Assembly (NCBI GenBank): GCA_018873225.1 | Contig: JAEILZ010000008.1 | Location: 1,860,001 to 1,924,000 of the forward strand | DNA: 64,000 bases | Direction: 5' to 3' | From: [Phialemoniopsis] sp. UDSM-2020 | Lineage: Eukaryota > Ascomycota > Sordariomycetes > Thyridiales > Thyridiaceae | Part shown: one piece after another, positions 34,785-45,721 of the stretch | Position numbering within the stretch: position 1 is the stretch's first letter | Layout of the letters: each line of letters starts with the position of its first letter | Position numbers and translations under genes: made by a program | The notes under the pieces: generated by a model | The model's input: only the letters and a program-made list of their open reading frames with translations | Databases searched by the model: none | What the model was told of the DNA's origin: nothing

Positions 34785-35511
34785 GATTATCAAGTGTTTC
34801 GATTTGCGGTGGCTATTTGAGATTCTGGATCGGATTTTTTGTGTGCGGATGCGCCACGACCTGATTGCGCGGTATAGGGTAGCTTTCATGAGAAAAGAGT
34901 TGTAATCAGGCCTATATACCATAACCACTAGTACCATTGTGTACTGGTCAGTACTTTTGGCCTAGTGGTTTCTTCTAAAGAGTAACGTTCGAGCCTGGCG
35001 TCAAAATCGGTTATTTCAGGGGTCTTTTAAACTTACGTATTAAACACGGATTTTCAGACAATCTGGACTGTGGCAGTCATTTCCAAGCTCTCTATTTCGT
35101 TGACATGGTTTGTGAGCTTTCCACAACGTCGAATGATGTGTCCTGCAACAGCCGGTCACAAGTGATCTTGATATCATACAACAGGCACACAACGGCTTCC
35201 CTCTTGCGCTGAAAAAGGACACATGATATGCTTTGAATGACGCCATAAGAGGCTCGTCAGAAAATAAACGAGAAAATATGATCGCTTGATGTAACATTGT
35301 GGCCAAAATGTCTTTTGAATCAGGAAACAGATAACAAAAAGGAAATGGCGGCAAACGCTTTCCAACAAGAAAATGCATTCTGGAGACTGGTATCTCGGAC
35401 ATTCATCAAATCAAACATGGTCTATCGCGACCGCTTCAAAAAAACCTGAGGCCGTTCCAACGTTAGGGGTAGTGTAGGGGGTATGTAGGGAGGGTGGTGA
35501 CATGATGCTTG
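34785..35511. other. convergent 3' flanks
   Basis: AT-rich region between the phospholipase B gene (+) and the gene ending at 35512 (-). No supported gene; frames such as 35040-35402 lack any signature. Confidence 0.5.
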
Positions 35512-37288
35512 TCACCGAAACGTATTACGGTAAGGGCCTTCCACCTTGACATCTTTTATTCCTTCCGGCATGGCTCGTAACCACTCGGTCCAACTGTCCA
35601 TGTTTAGGACGTCATCTGTGAGCCGGATCGTGAGATTGACCAGCGGTCCGCTCGAATCCAAGTCTGCGCCGAAAGGCAAGCCTTTCCTAATTGGTGCTAA
35701 TAATATCGAAGGTATCTGCGTGCTTCCCGACATCTGCATGTGCAATGGAGATGGGAAGCTCGTGATTGTTTCCCTTTCAGGATTGCGATCCTGTATTACT
35801 CGAGGGTAAAGCGAAAGGAGTTTGGCGTGCAGCTCAGCGGCGGAAAATGCGCTCATGAATTTCTGATTCGCACGAGTTCGAAGAAGATCAGACACCATCC
35901 GAGTGAAGGTACTGCGATCGAGTAGTCGTACATGATCCTCGCTGGCGGACGCTGCCACCAATTCTAAAACACCTTGTTGCCGAACCATCTTGGATGATGG
36001 GTAGTAAGCGGCATCCATGAGCAACAGCGTGTCAGAACATGCATCTTCTAAGATCTGCTGAATGCCGCTCCATCTAATAGTCGAAGCCGAGTCCTTATTC
36101 TTCGAACTAGAAAGCCCATGTCAGTTAGCACATTAGTCTATCTCCATACATCCATCCGGGAGAAATACCTTGCCAAGACCATCTCTCGGTTGGCGTCCAG
36201 AAAGGTGTGGCCGTTGTAATAGACGATATTCATGACATCGCGTTGGTCACGCTCATCGACGAGCTGGTTGATCTTATTCGACAGCCACCGCCATGGACTC
36301 TTTCCTAAGTCTGCTACCGATGGAATCGCAATGAGTTCTGAAGTATAATGATATTGCTTTTCAAGAACGGTCGCAAGCTCTTTCATGGCATTCCCACTGT
36401 CGGGGTCGACATCTTCGTTCCAATAAAGTAGGAGCGCGTGCGCTGTGTTGTACCGGTTGCGATGGGGGTTGGAAACGATCCTTGAAGCGACCGACTGTAA
36501 ATCGTTCTTGATACTGTCGATACCTGGCAATGCTGCCGACGCGAGCTTTTCTAATCGAGGCCCAGAAGGCAGGGGCGTGCGGATACGGGAGTCGCTAAGC
36601 GGTGCCCTCCCCAAAGGCTGACCAGGCGTCGGCGTTGAATCGACATCCATCTCTGGGGGATCGTGGGTGAACAAACCCTTGACGCCGCCGGGAGCGGGAC
36701 TCAGTGGGTGAACTGCGAAAGGGGCAAGCTCGGGCATAGATGCACTGTGAGATTTATACTTGGTCAGAGCATCCTCCCAGGTCATGTTGTGATGGCTCGG
36801 ATGACACTGCCCGACGTTAGCCTCCCACAGCCAAGAAGCACAACCTCAACACGGGTCGCTGACGGGCCAGGACTCACAGCAACTCTTCTGCGCCGGCAAT
36901 CGGTACATGCGCCGAGCTTCCTGATGAGAGCTGCCTTTTCGCGCTGCTGCGCTGACAGAGGACCAGTGCGCCGCCGACTCGTTCGACGGCTATTGGAGAT
37001 ATCGGCACCATCCTTTACGGAAAATATGCCCTGGCTCGGAAATGTCGGGGAGGAATCAGCGCTATACGATGTGGTGACACTGTCGAGAGATGCCAAGGTC
37101 ACAGCACTCGCATTGGTGGCCGTAGTTGAAGTAGATGATGTAGTGTCCTTCCTCACAGGTGGTGAGGCCGAGGGACTATGACGATCAGGCCTCCCCACAG
37201 ACCCAGGTGACATGGGTCGTTGTTGTCCTTGTCGAAGCTCATCGCTTTTAGCTGGAGGAGCCTCGGAGAGACTGGGTGCTGGATGCAT
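35512..37288 (-). CDS. half-zinc-cluster protein with degenerate caspase-like domain
   Basis: Exons 36878-37288, 36169-36806 and 35512-36106 join to 547 residues (junctions A|C and a split Ser). After about 120 disordered Ser/Thr/Pro residues comes a basic motif C128-x2-C131-x6-C138 followed by HPSHH; this is only the first half of a fungal Zn2Cys6 cluster. Residues about 235-440 follow the pattern of the fungal caspase-hemoglobinase fold: LLLYWNED, then IVYYNGH (His337, position of the catalytic His), W-x2-IQQILEDACSDTLLLMD, and a GVLELVAAS segment. In active relatives the last strand ends D-x-C; here it reads Asp381-Ala-Ala, so the nucleophile is missing. Probably a pseudo-protease with a regulatory role. 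The start is the first in-frame ATG at 37288; an upstream exon is possible. Confidence 0.7.
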
Positions 37289-40200
37289 CCTGTCCTGTGG
37301 GCTCGGGGGGCTTCGAGTCTTCACGCTACCTCATCATCAGAGAACAGTCGCGGCTAGAAGCCCCAATGCGTAGCGGCAGCGCCTTTTTTTTTTCTTTCTC
37401 TTGCAATCCTGTGCCAGCGGTAGATCGACCAGAGTACAGATCCAGAGGACAAGCTATGGCAAGAAGTCGAGAGGTGTGCTCTAGGTCCCGGAGCAGACAG
37501 AAAGACACTCGGTCAGCAACAGCAGGTGGCAAGATGTTGATCAATACTTGGGTGGACGCCGGGTCGGTTTTGCCGTTCTTTTAATAGAATTCGATATTAT
37601 GTTACGATGAGCACAGCCAGGTGGAAGTTCGAGACAAGTCGAACAGAAGGGGAAGACAAGAGCTGCCCAGGTCAAAATAACGCCGAAAAAGTCAAGCTGC
37701 GTGGTTTCACAAAGTCACTTAGTGCCCGTGATTGTACATGATGCCCTAGCAAGGGAAGCATGAAAGGAGGGTACCACAGGCGCGCAAGCGACGAAGGTGT
37801 GAGTGGGAGGAGGAAGAGTGCGTGAATCCCCAATGTAGGTGGTAGTGTGTGTAAGTGGGTGCGAGTCCAAGTCCCAGAGATGGGTATACCTAGGTATGTA
37901 TGTGTTTCGTCCAATGTCAAACGGCCCAGATCGTGTAATTGCTAGCGGCACCCGTCTTAGTGGCGGCGCCGTAGGATCTCTAGCACCGCACAACGGTGGT
38001 ACAGGAGAGACAACCGGTGCTAGGGATCAAGAGCCAAGGGGGCAAGTGGTAGAGGTACCCTTGCTGGTCGCTGAGCGCGCGTATGGGCCCCCGCCGCCGA
38101 TTCGACAGGGTGTGTGATGGGGGTCGAGCGGGTAGGGTCTAGTGTTGGTTGGCGATAGTCTTGAGCCGGTCAAGCAGTTTACGGTTAATAGCAGTCCAGT
38201 TAGGCTTGTATCGCCAGCGCTGGCATGCTGGCTTAGACGCTTTTGCTGACAAGAGAGGGGCGCCGATGGAATTGGGTCCAGGAGATCAGAAACTTAAGAT
38301 TCCGACCAGGAACCCCGGTGAAGAAATCGGAGCGATGCCGGCCCCAAACTGGCCCCAAACGTCGTGAGGAGCTCGGGATCAGAGATGGCACTTTTGGCGA
38401 CTTGTGGGTTGTGGGGGGGGGGAAGAAGAGGGGGGAACAGTGAATATCGGCGAACAAGGCTCCTTTGGTGTTGAACTCGGCAAAATGAAGAGACCAGAGA
38501 ATAAGCAGTAGAAGTTGAACAAAGGCAGACAAAATGAAGTTATACAAATAGTTTTGACAAGTAGTGATAATGATACTATACAAAAAGGACCAAATGGAGG
38601 GGGGAAGGGGAAGGAGGCGTGAGTGGTGGCATACCAAGGCAGGTGAGGAAGTGTAAGTACCTGATCTCTTTTGCCTCGACACGGAAGCCACAACGGGGAG
38701 CGCGAGATGCTCCGGCATGGAAATGGATATGGCCAAGGACCCAGGACATGGATAAGGTAGGTAACGGTTTTTTTATGACCATCGGGAGAGACCAGACAAG
38801 AGACGAGGCATGTACAAGTAAGGTCAGGTAGGTATGGATCTCGACCCGTCCGTCCTTTTTTCCCCCCTACCTATCTGTCTGGTGTCTTTTCTCTCACTCT
38901 CATTTTGGGCAAGTCGTTTTGAGCCGTCACCACGTGGACCCTGTAAGTCGCCTGGGTACCTTCCACAAGAGACGGATCAGAGGCACAGACCGTGGCGACT
39001 CTGCCCCAGAGAATGTAAGTTACCCTTGTTTTTTTCTTCTTGCACCGCTGGCAGAGCAGATCATTGCAGCACCAGGCCAGCCCAGGTACATACACCAGCC
39101 AGGTCAAGGACACCAGTGACAACAACAAGCGGCGACAACAGACAGACGGCATCGTCAACTGCGAAGATCATGACACCCAAAAGGCAAGATTGGGTCGAAA
39201 GAGAAAATAACCAAACCCCCCTCGCTTATGATTCTTCACCTCCTTTAATGTGATTCTTGTCTCACAAGAGGGTGTCGAGACATCCTGAACGAAAGCACCA
39301 GAGAGCCCTGTCCATCACGTCTCTTTTCTAATTTTCCGTTGCCGCGCCCAATCTCGATGCGGAAACGCAGGTTGACGTTCAGCCACAATGCCTGCATGCC
39401 ACGCAAACACCACGCGCTGATACCGAGAGCAGCACTGCTCCGTACATCTATCTTTGCCTGCCCGAAGACCCGACCCGGGGGCGACCCCAGACGAGGACAG
39501 TTGACGGTACACCCAGGCTTTTCCGCTGGCTGCTGCGGCCAGCCTTGTCCTTAGCTGCTCATCCGATAGGTCGTGTCCTGCACGCCTGGCTCTGCCCCCA
39601 GCGACCCCGGCGGCTATCAGCCGTGCTTTGCACGTAGATCTTCGTAAAAGGACGAGATCCCTCCCGTGGCTTTCTTTTGGAGCACCCTGTTCCTCCACAA
39701 ATTCCCACCTTCCTAAGGTATGATGAACAGCAAGGGCATCATCATCTCAAATCTCTCGCTTAAAATGAAGAAGCCACCAAGTGGTCGGACGAGGGTTCGC
39801 CGGGTTTAACCCCGGTCAAGAAGCCCGCATGGTCCGGCAAGATGTTCAGGCTGACCTGTCAGCTTTGTGCCTGACCCTCCCCTCCCCTGCCTGCCCACTG
39901 CCCAAACTTCATCCCGTTCGGTCGGCGGAGACGAAAGCCCAACCTAGACTCTATTTTATCACAGCACGGCTTCGCACCCCTGGCCCTGGGAGCCAACCTG
40001 GGTCGTTTGTGCCCACTGCCCGAGTCTTTACCGAGATGCGCGCAACAAAGACCCAGGGTTGACGTTAACTAGGTGCATCGCACCCTTCTTCGAGTCTCAT
40101 CTCCTGCCTATTCCCTTATTTGTGTGTTCTCAGACGACCTGCGTTGCCACTGGTGCCAAGCGCAAGCCACAGGGAGTATCCGTCCACCGTCACATCCAGT

Positions 40201-43014
40201 GTGTCTTCACATCCCCTTCCGCCCGGTGTGCATCTGAGGTGGCCGCCGTTCGCTCAGGCTACACACCCTGCGACTGACCACTTCCTCCGTGTCTATTCTT
40301 CACCCAGGCCTTTTGTACAACGGTGCCGCTGTCTTGCTCTCGACTCCCCCCACTTCAGATACAACGTGCACGAAAAGAAAATTCACTGAAGGTTACGGCG
40401 GACTGCTGTCTTTTCCCGGACACTCCTCCACCCGCTCCAATGGATGGATGGCATCCGGCATGAAGCTCGGTGGCCCATGGTTCGCACATGCTCTGGTTCC
40501 ATCAGCCGACACTGAGCGTACATACCTAGGTCGACGCATACGACTACTTTGCATACGAAGTACATAGAGGCCCGACATGTACTTGTAATAACCGGGCGGA
40601 CTCTTCCTCTTCAGCTCCCTCGGCCGAGTTTATTTCCCCCACCTCGGCTTGACTCGATTTGGACATCCCACGACGTTGCAAGACAAGGGTACATCTTGAG
40701 CCACCAACGGGACTGACCTACTTGCCCACCTTGGTAGGTCTGAACGACGCCGGTATGGGGCGGCCAAACCTCTATCACCGCAACTTGCCTTCGCTGATTA
40801 CTTGATTGTTTGACAAGTGGGAGATGCTGCAGGCACGCACGGGGGGGGGGGGGGAGCGGGGTCCTGAGATGGGACCTTGATGCTGGTCTCTCCGCTGTTT
40901 TGCTGCTGGGCAAATTTGCAGCTCCATACAAGAAGGCCCGGCCTATCACTCTTCAGATCTACCCGCCCTCAATCTTGTTCGCTTTCTGATCTGTCGCCTG
41001 CGGTAGTCGGGCATGCAACGGTCTGCAAAGATTGTCCCAGTTCAAGACGTCGCGAACGGCCCGACGCGGGTTGGCCCTTTATCTGATCTCATGCACAGAG
41101 CAACTCTCCCCATTGCCCGGCCTAGGTCGGTATCCCTTCCAAGAGATACGCTGCCATGGCATGGGGGAACGAACAGGTACCATTGCTTATGTCGCACATG
41201 AACAATGGAGCCATTAGTCTCGCGCCAGTCCACATTTCTCGTCAGCTCTGTTGTTTGCTTCTTTTCTCCTGCGCATACCTACGTGCGAACGCGCTCGTCC
41301 TTGGAGATCCTCTCACCATGATGTCGGGGAGTCGGGCACGGTACGGTGGGGATTGTTCGAGACTTAGACAAAGGCCGAAGCTCAGGCCAGGCTCGTTCGA
41401 GATTAGCTCTGCTCCGAAACGGGGTCTCACAAATGCGCTGCGGAAGGTTTACGGTCGTTCTTAACACCCCCAAGTCCGAGCCCGCGATCCGACTTGGGGG
41501 AATTCTGTCTTCAGCACCACCCGGGCTGAGCCGCGTGAAATTAACCTTTGACAGCTTGGGGGTGGGTTCGTTACTGGACTTCCCTAGTCCATATGAGGGA
41601 TTTAGATATGAAGAGGCAAGCCAGATAGACACTGCCATGTGGTCCAATGGTGTATGAGTGAGCAACACGGCAGACCGTTGAGCATGCGTGTGAGGGTTTG
41701 CCGCCAGAAGGACGGAGAACCCTAGTATCAAGAAGTGGAAATGTAGCACGCCGGGTGCCGAAAGCCAGGGACTTGCATTGCGCAATCAAGAATCCACCAA
41801 TCTCTGGATTTCAGCGCGGAAAGCTCGTCGAGCTCGCGCACGTTGCAGGAAGACCCATGTCGTCGGGCTGGACATCTAGCCCAACCAGAACGTGCAAGGA
41901 GGGCCAGGGTGAAGAGCAGCCGGCGTGTCCGCCGGTCCCTCAGCCCCAGGTCAAAGCCTGACCGGCCGGGGGCAGAGTTTGTGACGGCTATGGCTATGCA
42001 CGCGACAGCCATACTGCAGCATCTTGCAGAATTAAGTTCTAGTAGAAAACCCCGTAGCCGCCCGAAGAGTTTGATGCCCGTCAGCTTCGGCACATGCCTA
42101 CAGAGACCGAGCTAGATTCTTTCCAGTCACGCCCTCGAAAGGTCTGTTGACTGATCTACAACTTGAAGAATGGAGCTTTCTCTGATCTACAAATTGACCA
42201 CGTCTACAACAGAGCTCTATCTGTGCTCCTAGAATTCGAAGGGACCTTCATCTGCCAAGAATAGATTGGGCATTGCAGTCGAAATAGATCTGGGCCAGCC
42301 TTCAGACGGACTGCAACCGCCATTTTACTGCAGAATATTGTTGAAATCGGACCATCACATCGCAATTTGCCACTGCAATGGTTGAGGATCAGTAAGGCCT
42401 GATGTTCGAGGCCCTACTTATTTGAGCCACACAAGACGGGGCAACTGCAACGGTATCAACCTGCCGGAAGAGGGAAGTCGGTCAGGTCGGCTCCCTGTCA
42501 CTCCCGTTGATCATCTAGAACATCGAAAGATGATGTTGTTCCATACCGCTTTCAAAGCAACTTTGACCTGGAGAAGCGAGAGAGAGTAGGGGCGTCAGTC
42601 CGTATGTGAGCAGATAGGTCAGAGAGGTACGGTTGAAATCACAAGAAGTGTTTCGACCACTGTCATCACGACGGGACCAATCACTTCAGTAAATGAGTTT
42701 CGTTTTCCGCGAACCGACCGCGTGATTCCACACATCGTCGATTAGCCTCCGTTGCTTCGTAGATTGTATTTGGTAGAGTTTCATTCAACGGGCCAGCCGG
42801 CCTGTCAGACCTCGACTTCTTCTATAACAGAAAGCTACCATTGTTCCCGGACCTCGGCGGTAAGCCCAAGTGTCCAGGGACTTTTAGATCGGCTAGAGAC
42901 ATCAGACACCAGACTGTCTGTGTTGAGCCGACATCTTGACATCTGTTCTCCGTTCCTGAGTGCAACTATTCCTTAGCTTATGTATTGAAGCGAGTTTTGC
43001 TGACTCACAGCACA
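37289..43014. other. long gene-poor region
   Basis: About 5.7 kb without a supportable protein gene. Left of about 38.8 kb the minus strand is pyrimidine-rich; right of it the plus strand is pyrimidine-rich up to about 41 kb, with isolated donor-like GTAAGT sequences near 38945 and 39017. This could reflect long untranslated leaders or noncoding transcripts running outward. The stretch holds a perfect TACCTAGGTA palindrome (37887-37896), a near copy at 40523, and a G run near 40840. Open frames here (for example 38233-38736) are low-complexity and I do not call them. Confidence 0.45.
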
Positions 43015-43034
43015 GCGGGCTTAGCTCAGTTGGG

Positions 43035-43088
43035 GTATGTTTAATCACAATGTCCAACATGCCTACCAGGCACTAACCCATTCTACAG
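43035..43088 (+). other. spliceosomal-type intron in the tRNA D-loop
   Basis: 54 nt with donor GTATGT, branch-like GCACTAACC 14-22 nt before the end, and acceptor CTACAG. Excision between positions 20 and 21 restores the normal D-arm AGTTGGGA-GAGC exactly. The length is typical of introns in this genome. Confidence 0.7.
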
Positions 43089-43100
43089 AGAGCGTCAGAC

Positions 43101-43155
43101 GTTAGTACCACCCACACCGCACTACCACCACTACCAAAACTAACCCCACATCTAG
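43101..43155 (+). other. spliceosomal-type intron in the tRNA anticodon loop
   Basis: 55 nt with donor GTTAGT, branch-like AACTAACCC and acceptor CTAG; the interior is rich in CAC/ACC. Excision between C32 and T33 restores the canonical loop start CTGAAG. Its 3' part resembles that of the D-loop insert (both have ACTAACCC shortly before the acceptor). Confidence 0.68.
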
Positions 43156-43209
43156 TGAAGTGAACTTCAATCATCATATCTGAAGGCCGTGTGTTCCACA
43201 CAGACCGCA

Positions 43210-43218
43210 TTTTTTTTT
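43210..43218 (+). terminator. RNA polymerase III T-run terminator
   Basis: Nine consecutive T residues begin right after the discriminator base of the tRNA, with further T runs to about 43246. This is the standard Pol III stop signal. Confidence 0.75.
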
Positions 43219-44929
43219 AAGTTTTTTTTCCTAAAAGTTTTTTTTTATTATTTTCTTTGGTTGTTGTCTCTATCTTCCCTTGCTTCACATCAGCAGAAAT
43301 TGCTTTCTTAGATTAAGATCGTGAACAAGCAAGGACACGCAAACTAGCCGAGTCACCCGAGAGATAACTGACTGTTCTTGTCGTTTCTTCGGAGTTGTGA
43401 ATGGAAGGAAGTTGCCCAGTGCCCTTCATTCGCGAGACGTCATGCTGTGGAAAGTGTCAGGAGTATCATACAGAGATGTCGGCGAATGTCTTCCTCAGCA
43501 AGATCTTCGATGCTGCAGATTGGATACCACCTTCATCCCTTATGTTGTAAGTCTTGCACCAGCCTCATGCTCCTTCATTCCTTGCTTAGGCCAGCCACAA
43601 CTGCCAAGACGCTGCGTAGATGTCCAAGTGTCAATTAGCATGGAAGTAAAGAGGAAGTGCCGTTACGGAAACTGGCATGATCGTAGAGCTATCGTGAAGT
43701 AGTTAGCCTAGGATGAAAGACGGCGGTCTCGGGCTGTCTTCGATAGTTCTCCCGGATACACAGGCTCAAGGCATAACGTACAAATCGACGAGCAACCCTA
43801 GTACTCGGTCGATGGCCTCGAAGCCTCAAAGAATTGCGGCAACTAGAAAGGCCTTCGCGAGGGCCGCCTGTTTTGTCGCTTTCAAGCTTGTTGCCGCGGT
43901 CTACACCAATCGCACAGCACGAGGGAACAGATGCAATTATCGACTCAGGGGCAACAATCTATGTTCTTCAGCTGCCACTTTGGAGGGACCGGCTCAGGTG
44001 ATGCATTGCATCCCCATGTTTCCGAAATCAGCAATACATTAGAGAGCCGGCGATATTCACGAGTTTTGACATATATCTGTTTCAAGTGGACGGCCGAAGC
44101 AGGCACCTCAGCTACTGATCTTCTTGGATATTGAGTCTTGCCGGGCTATCTTTCGCCCCGATCTTCTGCAAAAGTCACTGCCAGTCAGGAACACTTAGTG
44201 CAGATTCCCAAACATCGGCTTCATGTCTTTTGTAGCATCAGTGATGACAGTGGAGGTGTTCTCAATGGTCCGCTCGACGAAACCCTCGCAGCACAGCGGG
44301 CGACTTGGTGCAGGAGGATCGTGCCGGCCACCGGATGACCAGGGTTAAGCCTCTTTACACAACCACTGACAAGAATCAGTATTTTGATGAAGAGGTGACA
44401 AATAAGGCGGAATCAGGAGATTGGCAATGGAGACGGCAGCCGTCCCTGATAGACCTTGTGTGCTGCTACATTCTGGAGCCGTCAGCGTAGGGGAACTGGC
44501 ATCGCTGTTACTATTTTATTCATCATGAGAGGCATTGATTTCCTCCCTAATCACTCGTGCTGAATACATACACATTATGGTTCAACAATACCATACAAGG
44601 CGCACCTAAGAGGCTCTTCGACATGTCCTTCTTGAGCATCGGCGGAAGAAAATGCTCTGCTAACTCTTGTCAACAGGAGCATCTCAGAAGGCGGTCCATC
44701 ATTGACGCAATTCGCACAGCATAGTCAAGACATCGTTGGTATACAACACGTCTGTTGTCTGAAATGGGACGTTCTTAGAAGGATCAAGCCTGAAGACGTC
44801 CTTCTAATTGTTTCCGATGAAAAGGGAGTTAAACATAGTTGGGGATACATTATTTGTTACATACTAATAGCTGAGTGTGTTCTTGAGGAAACCCTGACTG
44901 AGGATGGTTTTGACAGCCTGTTCCGTCTT
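43219..44929. other. gene-poor region right of the tRNA
   Basis: T-rich start, then mixed sequence with only short frames (for example 43397-43702 and 43713-44042) that match nothing I recognise. The right end is the 3' flank of the DUF5519 gene. Confidence 0.45.
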
Positions 44930-45721
44930 TTAGACATCGACCTTGACAGCCGGACCACCCGCGAAAAAGAACTGAACGCAAGCAACCACAAGGCTCTTCC
45001 AAATCACAAACTCCTCGTCGTTCCGGGGAGCATACAACAAGGTGTAGCTCAGGGGCAACATGCCCCTGACGCCGCTCAGGCGGTGCCGCTCGCCCCATCC
45101 CTTTGCCAGGACCGCCTCGGCGTCCGCCAAGCTCAGAACAATGTGCGAGCTGCTCTCGCCATGCGCGTGGCAGATCTCGCCCTTGGTGCGCTTCAGGAAG
45201 CTAGGCACCTTGACGTTGTCCGCGAGGAAGAGCGCCGACGTGCCGATGCCTTCGAGGTTCGAAGGGCTCACCTTGAGCAACCCCGGGTTCAGCGCCGCCA
45301 GATCCCGCAGGTGAGCCTCCATGCGAGCCGCCATCGACGGCGTGCCCATCTGCGTCGTCTGCCGCTGCGGGGCCACGAAGCCCGGCACCGTCGGCCGGGC
45401 CCCGCCCCGCCGCGGGAGCTCCGCCAGGAAGGACTCCCGGGCGTGCGGGCCGAGCGCTGCCTGGTGGCGCGCTTCGCCGTAGGGCTCGAGGCTGGTGGTA
45501 TCGGGCCGGGCGATGAGCTGGAGCAGGCCCTGAATTGCCCAGCCGAAGATGTTGTGAGGTATGCCGCCCTTTCCGAGACCGAGGTAGGCACGGTACGATC
45601 CGGCGGCCCAGGAGAAGAGCGGCGCCGTGCTCAAGGCGCCGATGGCTATCGCCGCGGTGATGTACGGTTGCGCGCGGGCTTGAGCCGTAAGGCGGTTCGC
45701 TAGGGAGATTGCTTGATCCAT
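44930..45721 (-). CDS. membrane-anchored DUF5519 (luciferase-like) protein
   Basis: An intronless 263-residue frame from ATG at 45721. Residues about 18-42 form one hydrophobic segment, suggesting an N-terminal membrane anchor. The C-terminal third has the pattern of the DUF5519/Luciferase family: CHAHGESSSHIVLSLADA at about residue 185, KGWGERHRLSG, then LPLSYTLLYAPRNDEE and a final hydrophobic helix. The family name comes from a domain relationship only; no light-producing role is implied, and the function in fungi is unknown. A GC-rich plus-strand frame over the same DNA is a shadow. It is set apart from other genes by the gene-poor block to its left. Confidence 0.75.
   Translation of the reverse strand: MDQAISLANRLTAQARAQPYITAAIAIGALSTAPLFSWAAGSYRAYLGLGKGGIPHNIFGWAIQGLLQLIARPDTTSLEPYGEARHQAALGPHARESFLAELPRRGGARPTVPGFVAPQRQTTQMGTPSMAARMEAHLRDLAALNPGLLKVSPSNLEGIGTSALFLADNVKVPSFLKRTKGEICHAHGESSSHIVLSLADAEAVLAKGWGERHRLSGVRGMLPLSYTLLYAPRNDEEFVIWKSLVVACVQFFFAGGPAVKVDV

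Larger units (their letters stand above)
43015..43209 (+). tRNA. tRNA-Phe(GAA) with three introns, possibly a pseudogene
   Basis: The exon pieces form a cloverleaf. The acceptor GCGGGCT pairs with AGACCGC (six of seven pairs), and A43209 is the discriminator base. The D-arm is GCTC/GAGC, the anticodon stem TCAGA/TCTGA with loop CTGAAGA (anticodon GAA), and the T-stem GTGTG/CACAC. Three insertions interrupt it: a 54-nt mRNA-type intron in the D-loop (43035-43088), a 55-nt mRNA-type intron in the anticodon loop between positions 32 and 33 (43101-43155), and a normal 17-nt tRNA intron after position 37 (43161-43177). That last intron contains CTTCA, able to pair with the anticodon. The A box (TAGCTCAGTTGG) is intact. 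The T-loop is only TTC, four bases short of the usual seven, which breaks the B box. A T run follows directly. Confidence 0.8.

Noticed and set aside
38233..38736. Minus-strand frame of 167 codons with hydrophobic runs
   Set aside because: Hydrophobicity comes from pyrimidine-rich DNA; no homology pattern and no splice-supported continuation.
40840..40860. Run of G residues
   Set aside because: Simple mononucleotide tract, prone to assembly error; no associated feature.
43378..44340. Possible relic of a pepsin-like protease (a DAIIDSGAT-like phrase near 43936)
   Set aside because: Only one short phrase matches; neighbouring frames are broken and the rest of the family pattern cannot be followed.
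44702..45703. Long plus-strand frame of 333 codons
   Set aside because: It overlaps the minus-strand DUF5519 gene in a GC-rich stretch, is Arg/Ala-rich in the manner of an antisense shadow, and has no domain.
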